In this document: positions 12,311 through 23,027 of the stretch, piece by piece
Position numbering within the stretch: position 1 is the first letter of the stretch
Layout: each line of letters begins with the position of its first letter
Source of the DNA: Bryum argenteum
Lineage: Eukaryota; Streptophyta; Bryopsida; Bryales; Bryaceae
DNA length: 64,000 nucleotides
Reading direction: 5' to 3'
Assembly: GCA_037043015.1 (NCBI GenBank)
Contig: CM073329.1
Location: 492,448 to 556,447 of the forward strand
Position numbers and translations under genes: made by a program
Notes under the pieces: generated by a model
Seen by the model: the letters and a program-made list of their open reading frames with translations, nothing else
Databases searched by the model: none
What the model was told of the DNA's origin: nothing

Positions 12311-13981
12311 TCACCTACACAACATACACAACAAGATGCCTTTCACCACCACACAACAACGTGAATTCAAATCAAACTAATCGCAACCCTAAATCGAAGC
12401 CTAAAGTCTTAGTACGTATCTCACATCATAGCAGCAGGTAGAAAGTGGTATCCATGGAATCCCCTTCACCGAATTTCCTAATAAATGAAGAAATGTGCAC
12501 GACCTGCTATCTTTATCTTGATATCCAACCATTAAACCTTAATAAAACTTAAAACTCAAAACAGAAAATCTACCAAAACTCTAAGAGCATCGAGAGCACA
12601 AATTCAATGCGGAAACGGCGCAGAAGTGAATTAAAATTTGGACGAACTTTAAACTTCTCAGAATCGTTAAAACTAGCGTTCCTTGTGCCCTGTGCCAAGA
12701 ACGTTGCCACAACAGAAAAATCGCAGGGTTATCGACCAGCATTCACACCCCTGCAAACAAAAGCGCACATCACCCGCACTTCTACCAACCTAAGGTACAC
12801 CAAAACCGCGCTACGACACTCGCTGTAAAGCTATTCCTTCTCTTCTCTCTATCCTCTTCAATCAATAGCACCGGGGCGCCAGAAAAACAAACTCCATCGA
12901 GATTGAAAACAAACCTTAAACCTCGAAAAATAGCACAAACGAAAGGCAATCTTTCGAAACTCCAAATTCGACGAAACCTTCCCTCCTCCTCAAGTATCCG
13001 GCGCCGCACCTCCTTCACGCACGCAGATGATGCACCCAAAGTTAATGCACAACCTTCACGCACGCCAACATCACCCAAACCCTTGCGCCTCTTCGATGCT
13101 TAACCTCGTCCGCCTAGTCGCGTGCACAAACTTAACGCTAAGCTTACCCTCACACCCTCTCTTCCAATTTCACGCAATGTCGGACCCTAAGCTTACCCTC
13201 ACACCCTCTCCAGCAGCTCCAAACACGTAACCCTCACAGAGAGGTACGAAGACCTCAGAAAACGGTGAAACCACAGCGGCGAAAACTCCCGCGCATACAA
13301 AAACCTTCAAAAAAAACAACCAAACTGGCGCGAGAAAACGGAGCTGGCGCAAGGAAGCGTAGCTGGCGCGAGTTAACGAAGCTGGCACGGGTAAATGAAG
13401 CTGGCGCGAGGAAGGAGACAAAACGACAAAGGAAGGTGGTCACGCTCGTTCCCCAAGCGTTCTCAAGGCTGCCCACTGCAAGGCCTGCCCAGGTTTTGAA
13501 ACTTGTGCCCAGTTAAAAAGGCTGCCCGGTTTATGAAAAAACTTCAAGAAAATTTACAAGGCCTGCCCAACTTTTGAAAAAGCTTTTAGAAAAGGTTCCA
13601 TGAATGTGTTCCACACAGAAAACGGACTGAATCTGGTTGTGCTCTCACATTCTATTCTTCCAGTTTGCATCTACAAAGGGTAAGTTTCTGAGCTTTACTT
13701 GATGTGCTCATACACGTCGCAGTAAGTCCATGTCCATACATAGTAAACACGAATCTCTGAGTATCAGAGGTGCAAATTTGAATACAACACCTCATTGAAA
13801 GTACGGATTTAAGCTTCTACAGCAAACGGCATCGGTGATACAATTGACACCTTCGGTCAGCTCAGTTTCAGGTTACTACCCTCTTCATTTCGCACAGCCC
13901 TGGAACACATACATAGCGTACGTACACACAAACATATCGCTGCAACAATTTGAAAAGTCAGAAGGAAAGGTGAAACTTTAC
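12311..13981. other. Intergenic stretch between the small gene and the dioxygenase fragment
   Basis: This contains the presumed promoter of the small gene, a 19-bp tandem array (13323-13417) and loosely repeated GGC(C/T)TGCCCA-type motifs at 13460-13590. The fourth dioxygenase exon should lie near 13800-13900. The acceptor-like site at 13900 is followed by sequence (LRNEEGSNLKLS then stop) that no longer resembles the enzyme. No myosin exon is found here. Confidence 0.45.
13323..13417. repeat. 19-bp tandem repeat, five units
   Basis: Five consecutive 19-bp units with core AGCTGGCGCGAG followed by a variable 7-base tail, starting at 13323, 13342, 13361, 13380 and 13399. It lies outside any gene I can support. 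Confidence 0.85.
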
Positions 13982-15534
13982 GTCCTAGTTGTGGGACAAT
14001 AAGAAGATCCCCATCTGCGTTGGCAAATGCACAACCCTCCATGGAGATGTTGTTCGCAGATACCTAAAGACACGTCACAAGTGTGTTCATAAGACAAAGA
14101 TCTGAGAAAGAGACATTGGCGGTTTGTAAGGAGTGTAATAGAAAGCGGTAAATGGAAGTGAAAGAAGCATATCAATGATCACGAACACTTTAACCATGTG
14201 ACAGTGCAAAAACTGTCATGAGCTCAAGCTTGTGTTGTCCAAAAAATATGAGGAGCTCAAGAATGTGCATAACAGAAATGAGAAATGAGAAGGAAATTCT
14301 CAAGGGAATGGAAGAAGACGAAAGGGAGAGAAAGAGAAGGAATATACATACATGTGGACGGCATAACCGTGACGCAAGAAGAACGGGGCCCAAACCCACA
14401 AATGGTGTCTGATCCATCAATAAAGTCGAATTTGTGATCGGGGAATAGGGGAGGTTTCCATCCCGAGTTGTGTGGGCGTTCTGATGATGCACCAAGAGAA
14501 ATCGAAATCGCTCACGAGCCGTGGGTTGGTCGGCTCACGGGGATGAAACGGCTCATGCGTAACGGATGGCTTGATTCGATACAAACCATTGTTACCAACC
14601 AACCAACCAAGAGACATCGTCAATCTCATTCTTCATCATCTCCAAAGACTCCAGGCATCCAATCGGGTCAAGCATCACATTCCTACACGGACACTCCCTT
14701 GAATGCTTTCGCCACGGGTTTTGGCCGGAGTAGCGACATGATGAGATTCATGTGAGGACATCTAATTACTTCAAAATGCGCTCCATTACACTTACGTTCC
14801 ATTGAACTTTTATTCAAGGCTTTTATGACGATCTAACCAAAGAACACTGCGGTGAGTATCCTTTTCGGTGAACCAACCAGAGTGAGGACGAGAGAGATCC
14901 AGGAGAAGTTGATCAAGGAATGCTATAATCTCGCATAATCAATAACACATTCAACCATCAAGAACGGTATGAATTTGCGTAGGGTTCCTTTTCTCGCAGG
15001 TCAAGCAGCGGTATCACAAGCACCGATTCTATCGATCGAGTTATCTTGGCAATTGCACACATATAATATAATGCTCGACAACAAGTAAGAAGGTAGACTT
15101 AACAAAGAACTTCCTCTCGTCTATTACACAAGGGTACCAATTTTTTATAACGAGTCGAAAAATATAATACTCAAAAACATAAAGCAAGACATTCCTAAAT
15201 CGTGAAAACATCTCTCGGCATTTGAAAAACTTTGCAGATCGTATGTAAGAATCACTAGATGAAATTGATGTAAATCACGCATCGGATGAGGAGTGCAAAT
15301 TTACTGCTACTGGTTATGCGAACGGGGAACAAGAAATGCGGTCTCGGAGATCATTCCACGTAAAGGCCATAGGGGCACTTCAGGGTCGTTTCGTCCCAAG
15401 GCGCGCCCCTTCAACACCTCCGTCGAGAAGTGGTTACCGAATCCACGCCGATACTCCAACTCTCCAAATCCCACGTCAGGCTCTTTCTCTGTTCTCACTT
15501 CCAACTCCTTCATTGCTCCATTCATTCTCTCCAT
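13982..15534 (-). pseudogene. HGO: Homogentisate 1,2-dioxygenase, 5' part only
   Basis: The enzyme opens the ring of homogentisate in tyrosine breakdown. Exon 1 (15311-15534, ATG at 15534) has the N-terminal GFGNHFSTE segment and ends in TAFLVPRSHNQ. Exon 2 (about 14348-14600) has YRIKPSVTHEPFHPREPTNP and, after frame changes, KFDFIDGSDTICGFG and LRHGYAVHMY. Exon 3 (13982-14063) has SANNISMEGCAFANADGDLL and IVPQLG. After that the family is lost. The cupin core with the iron-binding His-Glu-His residues, more than half of the ~450-residue protein, is nowhere downstream. Frame breaks sit at homopolymers near 15406, 15354, 14462 and 14389. The exon 2 acceptor is unclear in a TTGG repeat. Identification is strong, and loss of the 3' part makes it non-functional as read. 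Confidence 0.85.
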
Positions 15535-18076
15535 TGCCCTCCTATATTCATTCACTCACAAAGATTGTGAATGCCATCACCGCACACCACATTCGCAAGA
15601 CCGCATGGCACGGCTTGCCAATCCTTTCCGATGCATCTTATTTCCTAGCCTACATCCGGATTTGAGAACTAGACATTGCTACAATCTTCCACAAGCATCC
15701 GATCCGAACCAATCCAATTCCATGAAATCCTCGAAACTACGACGTTCTATACGCCGCCTTGACTCTCAAAGGCATGCATGCACCTCTCGATCTGGGAATT
15801 AGAATCGATCATTGCAATTATCTCTCGCTTTCGGGTAAAAAAGGCGACATGATTCCAAGACTCCATACGGGCGCACACTTCGATTCGGGTGGAGTTAAAC
15901 CTAGACAACCGCAAATAATGAAATCTCGCATGCGGCAGGAGTTGAGAGCCGAGTAACCGCCCAATTAAATGCGGCCTTTCAAACCTAAAGGTTCACGAGG
16001 GCTTTATCTTCTACCCGCATAGAACTGCGCGTCTGCGAAAGGTTTAGGCTAATACTTATACTTGGGCATTACATAGAAGCAAACTCAAGGATTTAGATCA
16101 TGGATTCTTTTTCTCTAGACACAAGTGAAGCAAGGCTCTATATCTTTGGAGGAATCAAATCATCGCAACAACTAGTAACCCCGGCTTTACATGGCCGAGA
16201 AAGTGGTGCGTGAATTTTCTTGGTGCATCGTGAAACCAACGAACGAAAAACGAACAAAATCAATTATGAAGGGGATGAAAAGCGCTCTCGGCGTAGAATT
16301 TGATAAAGCACTGTACTATTGGAAGATTCACAATTGCGCATGAGAAGGAAATACTAGAATAGAATAGAACAGAAGAGAATAAATGCGATGGCTTTACAAG
16401 TGTAGAATTACAGCGCAGATCGCTTGACAAAGATGTGACTTTCTAGAGTTATGAAGGCTCCTCAAGCTCCGGATCGATGTAATGATGAAAAGCAACAGAG
16501 CACGATCGCAAAGGAGCGAGCGTAAACACAAAGCAAAGCGATCGGGAGGAAGGAGAGAGCAGAGTAGAGTAGAGTAGAATTGGAAGAGAAGACGAGACGA
16601 GAGAATCGGTGCGAGACCCACCTGCGGAATTGAGCGTGCAGAGAATTGGCGGAGGCAGGTAGGAGACTTGGAAGGCGTGCTGAAAAGGATGATGGGGCGT
16701 TGGTAGTTGGAATTGACGCAAAACTGGGCTCGCCGTTCCGAGCAAAGGCCTACAAACTGCACTGAACTGCGATCTCCTTCGCAGAATACCAGCAACCCTG
16801 TGGCGCTGGCCCCACGTGACGCTTTGGCCACATCAATGGGGCCTGCGTCGTGGCTGCCCCGTCACGCGTGACGGGGACGTGGATTTCAACCCTTAGAAGT
16901 CCCTTGGGGATAGCATGTACGCTGTCGTACAAGTAAGATTTGCTACCATCAAGAAACTCTAAACTAGAATTGTAATAGCTCACTAGAACCACACTAATTC
17001 AAATGTCAACTTCTTCTTTGAACTCAAACCCATTAAAGGTGTGCATTCACTCCAAATACAACCAAAATACACCGTATTCTACTGTTCGCCACGGCACGCT
17101 CAGACCTTTAGGGGTTAAACGTGGATCCAGCCAGTCTGCTCTTCCATACTTATCATATCCGCACCTTTCACTTTTCTCATTCTCATTCTCATTGCTCCTC
17201 ACTTATGATTGTGACGTTCTGCCTTACCCACCCTTCCTCTTTGCGTGTCTCAATATTCCTTCCCTTCCTTTCATGTCATTTACGTGATGCTATATTCTTG
17301 AACCCCTTAAGTTAAATTGGATTAAACATATAAACTCACCTAACCAAATGGAAAACCTCGAGGAAAACACAAGATGCATTTATGCAACTCACCCAAACTA
17401 TTACACTATTAGGCATTGACCCGGTGTTCTAAAAAGATGTGATTGTAGAGTAAGAGCATGGCTACCTATCAACTCAAAGAGAAACACAACATGATTTTTC
17501 CGGTCCGCCTCCTCGAAAGTGAGCCAACGGTCTCGGACTAGAACACAACAACATTTCCGTGCTGGTGAAAAACGTTGCTCATCGACACTCTTGGCGTGGA
17601 CGGAATCGTTGAACGCGAGCTTTGAATCTCCGCTTTTCAACTTTTGGACGTCACTCCGGCTATTCGACAAGCTTTTAAACGTTGCTTGCAAGGATCTTGA
17701 GATCCAAATAAGGTGTTCTTGCAATATAAGAGTTACCGAAGACTTATTGCTCTAACTTTTGTTACTCTCTTTCAACCCGACGAGGGCAATACTTTTTTCT
17801 TCCAGTAGACTAGAATTGCTTCATTGCAAATCACGTTGAGTTAAAAGAACACAAAATATGGGAACCAATAACCTTGACCCCTAAAGTCGAAAGCCCCCAA
17901 AACTACCAAAACTCCTCAAAACCACCAACTTTCAATGCAAGATGAAAAAGGTCAACTTTTGACATTATCTCAAAAATGTAACCGTAAGATCTTATACCTA
18001 ACTAGTCCATGTATGTGTGTGCAGGAAACTTAGTTCCAAATTCCTTTCCAATTGTTAGATCGTAACATTCGAAATT
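15535..18076. other. Upstream region of the dioxygenase fragment, no recognised gene
   Basis: This should include the former dioxygenase promoter. Open frames at 16394-16831 and 16750-16992 (minus) and at 17519-17755 (plus, with a minus counterpart 17401-17724) resemble no family I know and lack supporting splice signals. A small direct repeat (tagag)n occurs near 16562-16577. I see nothing else. Confidence 0.35.
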
Positions 18077-18102
18077 GAAAAAAAAAAAAAAAAAGAAAAA
18101 AA

Positions 18103-18134
<32 letters not shown>

Positions 18135-18164
18135 AAGAAAAAGAAAAAGAAAAAGAAAAAGAAA

Positions 18165-18195
<31 letters not shown>

Positions 18196-18251
18196 GAAAA
18201 AGAAAAAGAAAAGAAAAGAAAAAGAAAAGAAAAAGAAAAAAGAAAAAGAAA

Positions 18252-18282
<31 letters not shown>

Positions 18283-18577
18283 GAAAAAGAAAAAGAAAAA
18301 GAAAAAGAAAAAGAAAAAGAAAAAGAAAAAGAAAAAGAAAAAGAAAAAGAAAAGAAAAAGAAAAAGAAAAAGAAAAAGAAAAAGAAAAGAAAAAGAAAAA
18401 GAAAAAGAAAAAGAAAAAGAAAAAGAAAAAGAAAAAGAAAAAGAAAAAGAAAAAGAAAAAGAAAAAGAAAAAGAAAAAGAAAAAGAAAAAGAAAAAGAAA
18501 AAGAAAAAGAAAAAGAAAAAGAAAAAGAAAAAGAAAAAGAAAAAGAAAAAGAAAAAGAAAAAGAAAAAGAAAAGAAA

Positions 18578-18609
<32 letters not shown>

Positions 18610-18621
18610 AAGAAAAAGAAT
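18077..18621. repeat. (AAAAAG)n polypurine microsatellite, about 545 bp
   Basis: An almost uninterrupted run of AAAAAG hexamers, with AAAAG variants and short poly-A blocks, fills 545 bp. The plus strand is purely purine. Such mirror-symmetric purine tracts can form triplex (H-) DNA in vitro. The long Lys/Glu/Arg or Phe/Ser/Leu open frames across it are artefacts of the repeat. Confidence 0.97.
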
Positions 18622-20373
18622 TAAAAAAAATCCATGTTGCAAATGGGTTCGAAGTTTTTTGTGTGCTCAAAAAAATCAATTCAAGAGTAAAGTTGAATTG
18701 TGGCTCTTCAAATTCTTGTTCCCAAGTGAGTTAGGAACATGTCTATGTGATGTCTACCCTCATGCTACCTACAAATCCTAAAGACATGCTTGAATTTTCA
18801 CATGGAGGGATGATGAAATTCAACTACAAAGGCCCCTCTTTGATAATAAAAATGGCATGTGAAGAATAATTGGATGAAAGATCCAAAAGGCGAGATCATG
18901 CCTTAAAACCTACTTTCCAAGTACTAAAAACAAAACTTGAAAAAAAGTAAAATCTTAATTTTTGGTGAATTTTGAAGTTTCTACAATCTTATTCATTTTG
19001 GGGAGATCTTGGGAATAGACGATCATATCTGCAGTTTGGGCAGTTTTGGGCAAATTACAAATTGTGTTTTCAAACTTTGACCATGAAGACCTCCTAAATT
19101 ATGAGGAATTTTGAAGCATGAAATGACTTCCCTGAAAAGTATGGAAAAACTCTACAACCTGCAAAAAGGTTTCAATTTCTTATGAGCCAAACATAGTAAA
19201 TACGGGACTGAACAGTCCCGTCTTGGGCTCTTTTCGACATTAGGGGCTATCGGAAAAGTAAGTGTTTCCGAGGAGAAGAGCTGATAAAAGCGCTTGCAAA
19301 TCTAAACATTCGTAAACTCGAAGGCAAGAATAATCAGGTAGAGTTTTACTGGCTTCATCGGGGCTCACGTGTGCGTGCATGGGAGGGAGACCATATTTTT
19401 GCAGAGCCCTGAATGCGAAAAAGCGCACTTAACACTGTTTTATCAGGGTTGGTTTTCAGGTTGAGGGTGGCCATGCCCTTCAGTTGGTCAGACGAAAAAT
19501 ATGGTAGTTCACGTAGAGAAGAGTTTTTATCACCAGAATAGTGCCAATTTTGTTAGCATGCTTTAGTAAGAAAGAGAGCATTGACATTAACATAACTCAA
19601 GCATATCCCCCGCACGATTTTCGAAACGATTGAAGCATAACAGATCGACTCCTTCGAGGTGCTTGAGGTTAACATCCATGCTTAAACTCAAAGAGCAAAG
19701 CGTAATTCCTTCATTGCCATGTTTGAAGACTACTCGGACCTCTACAATGGAAGTCGAAGTTGCGGCACCGATGTGATTGTTGCGCTTCTTTTGAGGCCCC
19801 TCCTCACCGTAGCGCACGAGAATTGACTCAAAGAGCCGAGTGTGCAATGTCTGCATCGCATCTGATCGCATGCAGAAATAATTGAATCGCATTTGAAGGC
19901 GTTTTTGAAAAAACTTTGAAATGTGCCTGTATACTCACATGGCGTCGGTCGGGTCGACAAGCCCCAAAGTGGTAGCGTCGCGCTGGGATTGGCGGGGGCG
20001 TCGCCGCCGCGACTTCCGATCCTCCTTGTCTCGTAAGTGAGCCCCCAACCAACGCAACCCCACCCGGGGGAGTCTGATGAGAAGGCCAAGGAAATAACTT
20101 GCAAAGATACGCGTTGCCGCCGCCGGTTGGCGTGGGCAAAGAGCAACCTCGTCCACGCCCCAAGCCACATCCGCATTGCACTTGAGGCGGGGCCGAGGGG
20201 CAAGTGGCGGGCGCGACACGCGTGGTCCGCCACGTGGTCGCCGAGGGCGCGTCGGCCGGGCTGGCGGGCCGGCGACAATCGCTTCCGCGCTCCGCATATG
20301 GCCATGGCTCGCGTGGGCCGTGATGAGCAACGGGTTTTTTCGGTCCCTTTTTCTTCTCTGTGCGCAAAGAATG
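18622..20373. other. Intergenic stretch left of the Copia element
   Basis: 19220-19410 reads openly on the plus strand (YRKSKCFRGEELIKALANLN and onwards) and 19587-19892 reads openly on the minus strand. Neither matches a family I recognise. 19960-20320 is strikingly GC-rich compared with its surroundings, and several overlapping open frames there are a composition effect. Confidence 0.35.
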
Positions 20374-20378
20374 CAATG

Positions 20379-20652
20379 TGTTGAGAGTATGGAAAGAGAG
20401 AGAGAAGAACAAAACAAGAATGAGCGAAAAAGTGAGTGAGGCCTTGAGAGCCTCGGGCTTTATATGATCTCGGGGTTGGTGAAACAGGCGGCACCTTAAC
20501 GGCACTCGGAGTCAATCTCAGATTAAGCTGCGATTAACCGCAGATTGTAGTAGGTGGCTAACTCCCGCCTAATCGCTCTACTCTAATAACTCTCGGGAGT
20601 TCCGGTGGTCCTCTATCTCTACGAGGAGTTCCGCCAGTCGCTTATCACAACA
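20379..20652 (-). repeat. 3' LTR of the Copia element
   Basis: 274 bp. On the minus strand it starts TGTTGTGATAAGCG and ends ACTCTCAACA. It pairs with 22752-23022. Confidence 0.92.
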
Positions 20653-20743
20653 CTCCTCCTCGACTAAGGAACACCTCGTTAAAAACTATGCCTTGAATAA
20701 AAACCCTGTGGGAAAAGTTCGATGATAGAAAAGAGTGTGTCCT

Positions 20744-20918
20744 TTACAAGTCTTGGAGCGAACGCATGCCAACGGCTTGAACAAGTTCATGGTGCTTGAA
20801 CGGCGGCAGCGCTTTGGTTAACATGTCCGCAACGTTCTTGGAGGATTCGATCTTCAGAATCGCTACATGCCGCATCTCCACAAGGTGCTGCGAGGTATTT
20901 AGGTCTATCAACTTCTTC
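20744..20918 (-). pseudogene. Copia RNase H C-terminal remnant
   Basis: The minus strand reads LIDLNTSQHLVEMRHVAIL, then NVADMLTKALPPFKHHELV, to a TAA stop at 20744-20746. The ADxLTKALP motif close to the stop is the hallmark of the end of Copia polyproteins. Upstream a GAGGAG-type low-complexity stretch replaces the rest of the RNase H and reverse transcriptase. Confidence 0.8.
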
Positions 20919-22751
20919 CTCCTCCTCCTCGCACGGACGGTATGGATCCTCCCCGGTCTTGCTTCTCCCGATCATTGATGTTGAAATCATGATGGTGTCC
21001 GCCATGTTGAAATTCTTCTGTAACTTCCTGACATATGACTCCTAGTTTGCTCTCATCTGGATAACAATTAATCTGTAATCCAAGACACTAAAAAGTGCCC
21101 CCAACACTTCCAATTCAAAGTGTTTAGTTACTAGGTTTTCTATAATGTAGAAAATGAAGCTTCCTTGAAATGCACGTCGTACATCGTGGAGATAAGTCTA
21201 TCCAATAGATAGTGCCAACAGGTAGTGCCAGTAGGTAGTGCCAATTACAGTTCCCAGGGTGCCACAACCAGTAATGCCCAAGGTTAGCTTTAATAAAGCC
21301 GACGGCCAGAAAAGAAGACATGGGCACCCCTTACAGGGATAGGCGTGGGAGACATTCATGTCTTTATATCCCAGCCTCTTCCTCACTTTTGCAAGTGGGG
21401 CTAGGTTGCATCATGCAACGCTTAGGTCTGGCTGCCGCTGTGCGGTGGCAAGGCGTCACTACCCTCACCAATGCTCAAGAACCTCTTCATCATTTCCATA
21501 CGCGATGGAATAGTGGATCCCATTAGCTCTCAGTCCCGGTAGTTGATCAGACTCCGAGAGTGGGCTAGGAGCAAACATTGCTCTATCACATTGGAGGGGG
21601 AATCCCCCGGGCAATACTCTCGTTGCCCGGCCCTCGCAGAACATAAAGTTCCGCCTTCCGGCTTGTGAGGTTATGACAATTCAACCATGATCGGCACATG
21701 CAAGAAGACTCACACTCATAACATACATTTTTGGTGGATCCGGACCCCTCCGACTGATTAGACTGACTTAGAGAGTAAAACACGCCCAAGTACGAAACAA
21801 CACGAAAAATAAAACAAAAGTAATGACACTGCAATAAGATAATCGTGTGGGTTGGAAGATTGGTTCATCCAACTACGCTGGTTGACTTGTCGACGGTTTC
21901 CTCCTCTGAATCTTCGAGTGTGTTATCTTTTGGTTGATATCATTTTCGTACCTGAACACACATAGCAAGAAACTAGGTACTTCTCTATAGTTAGGCCATA
22001 TTACTAATTTAATGATAAGGTTTATACTGAAAAAATAAAGTATAGTGAGAAAGTTACTCCCAATAGCGTTCAGTGCGTCAAACATGAGGGTTTGAGTTCG
22101 GCTTTCACGTGTAGTTGCCATGCTCATGCAAGAGAGCATAACCTGGAGGTTCGAAAAACAGGACCAACGAACAGAGCAGAGATTGGATCGAAAAAGAGAA
22201 CAAGTTTTGAAAAACAGGAAAAGCGTGAAAAAGAAGAGCAAGTTCGAGGATTCATGAGGAGTTTCGAGAATCAGAGAAACAAGAGAGTTTCAGAACTTCG
22301 AAGCAATCTGAAAGTACTGGTTATCCAGAGAGAAGAAGTTCCGATGACAAAGGCGTAAAAGATGGAGAAGGTCCTCGCTATAGGTTTCGACCGGTTGGAA
22401 AGCCCTGCATGAAGAGAAAACTGAAAAAGTACGAAGAAGAAGAAGAATTAGGTGATCGGAACGAGGGTTTCAACTGAAAAAGCAAAGAGCGCTCGAGACA
22501 ATCTAAAGCAATTTAAATCAAAACAAAGAAAGGAGCTTCTTCAATGATAGAAGAACGTGAAGAATCAAGTAGGAGGTTATGATTGAGCAACGCCGACGGT
22601 GGATCTGGAAACACATGAGAAACCAAGGGACCTAACAAGCAAATATACAAAAGCAACGAGATTAAGACATCACGAGCAAAAAGCAAAGAAAAAAAATAAC
22701 CCTAAATTCAAACTCTAGCACCAAAAAGCAAGAGCGAAAGTGTTGATAACG

Positions 22752-23022
22752 TGTTGAGAGTATCGAAAGAGAGAGAGAAGAACAAAACAAGAATGAGCGA
22801 AAAAGTGAGTGAGGCCTTGAGAGCCTCGGGCTTTATATGATCTGGGGGTTGGTGAAACAGGCGGCGCCTTAACGGCACTCGGAGTCAACTGCAGTTAACT
22901 GCAGTTAACCGCAGTTGTAGTAGGTGGCTAACTCCCAGCTAACTGCTCTACTCTAATAACTCTCGGGAGTTCCGGTGGTCCTCTATCTCTACGAGGAGTT
23001 CCGCCAGTCGCTTATCACAACA
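22752..23022 (-). repeat. 5' LTR of the Copia element
   Basis: 271 bp. It matches 20379-20652 apart from a few substitutions and one re-patterned block near 22888-22915 with a triplicated GCAGTTAAC-like motif. Confidence 0.92.
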
Positions 23023-23027
23023 CAATG

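Larger units (their letters stand above)
20374..23027 (-). mobile_element. Copia-type LTR retrotransposon, internally deleted, with CAATG target duplication
   Basis: LTRs at 20379-20652 and 22752-23022 begin TG and end CA and are flanked by the 5-bp duplication CAATG (20374-20378 and 23023-23027). The element reads on the minus strand. A purine tract (gtcgaggaggag) abuts the left (3') LTR, and a PBS-like ttatcaaca follows the right (5') LTR. Its ~2.1-kb interior is far too short for a ~4-kb gag-pol frame; only the C-terminal tail of the Copia RNase H is recognisable. Both LTRs contain a TATA-like catataaag on the minus strand. The LTRs differ by scattered substitutions plus one divergent block, so it is not very recent. 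It would need enzymes from another element to move. Confidence 0.9.

Noticed and set aside
13800..13900. Possible fourth homogentisate dioxygenase exon after a good acceptor
   Set aside because: The sequence after the acceptor matches the enzyme only loosely and hits stops; not enough to call.
18002..18734. Three open frames of about 200 codons (Lys/Glu/Arg or Phe/Ser/Leu)
   Set aside because: They are the six-frame translation of the (AAAAAG)n tract, not genes.
19742..20515. Three overlapping minus frames of 160-257 codons
   Set aside because: They run from a GC-rich block straight into the Copia LTR, and all frames are open because of composition.
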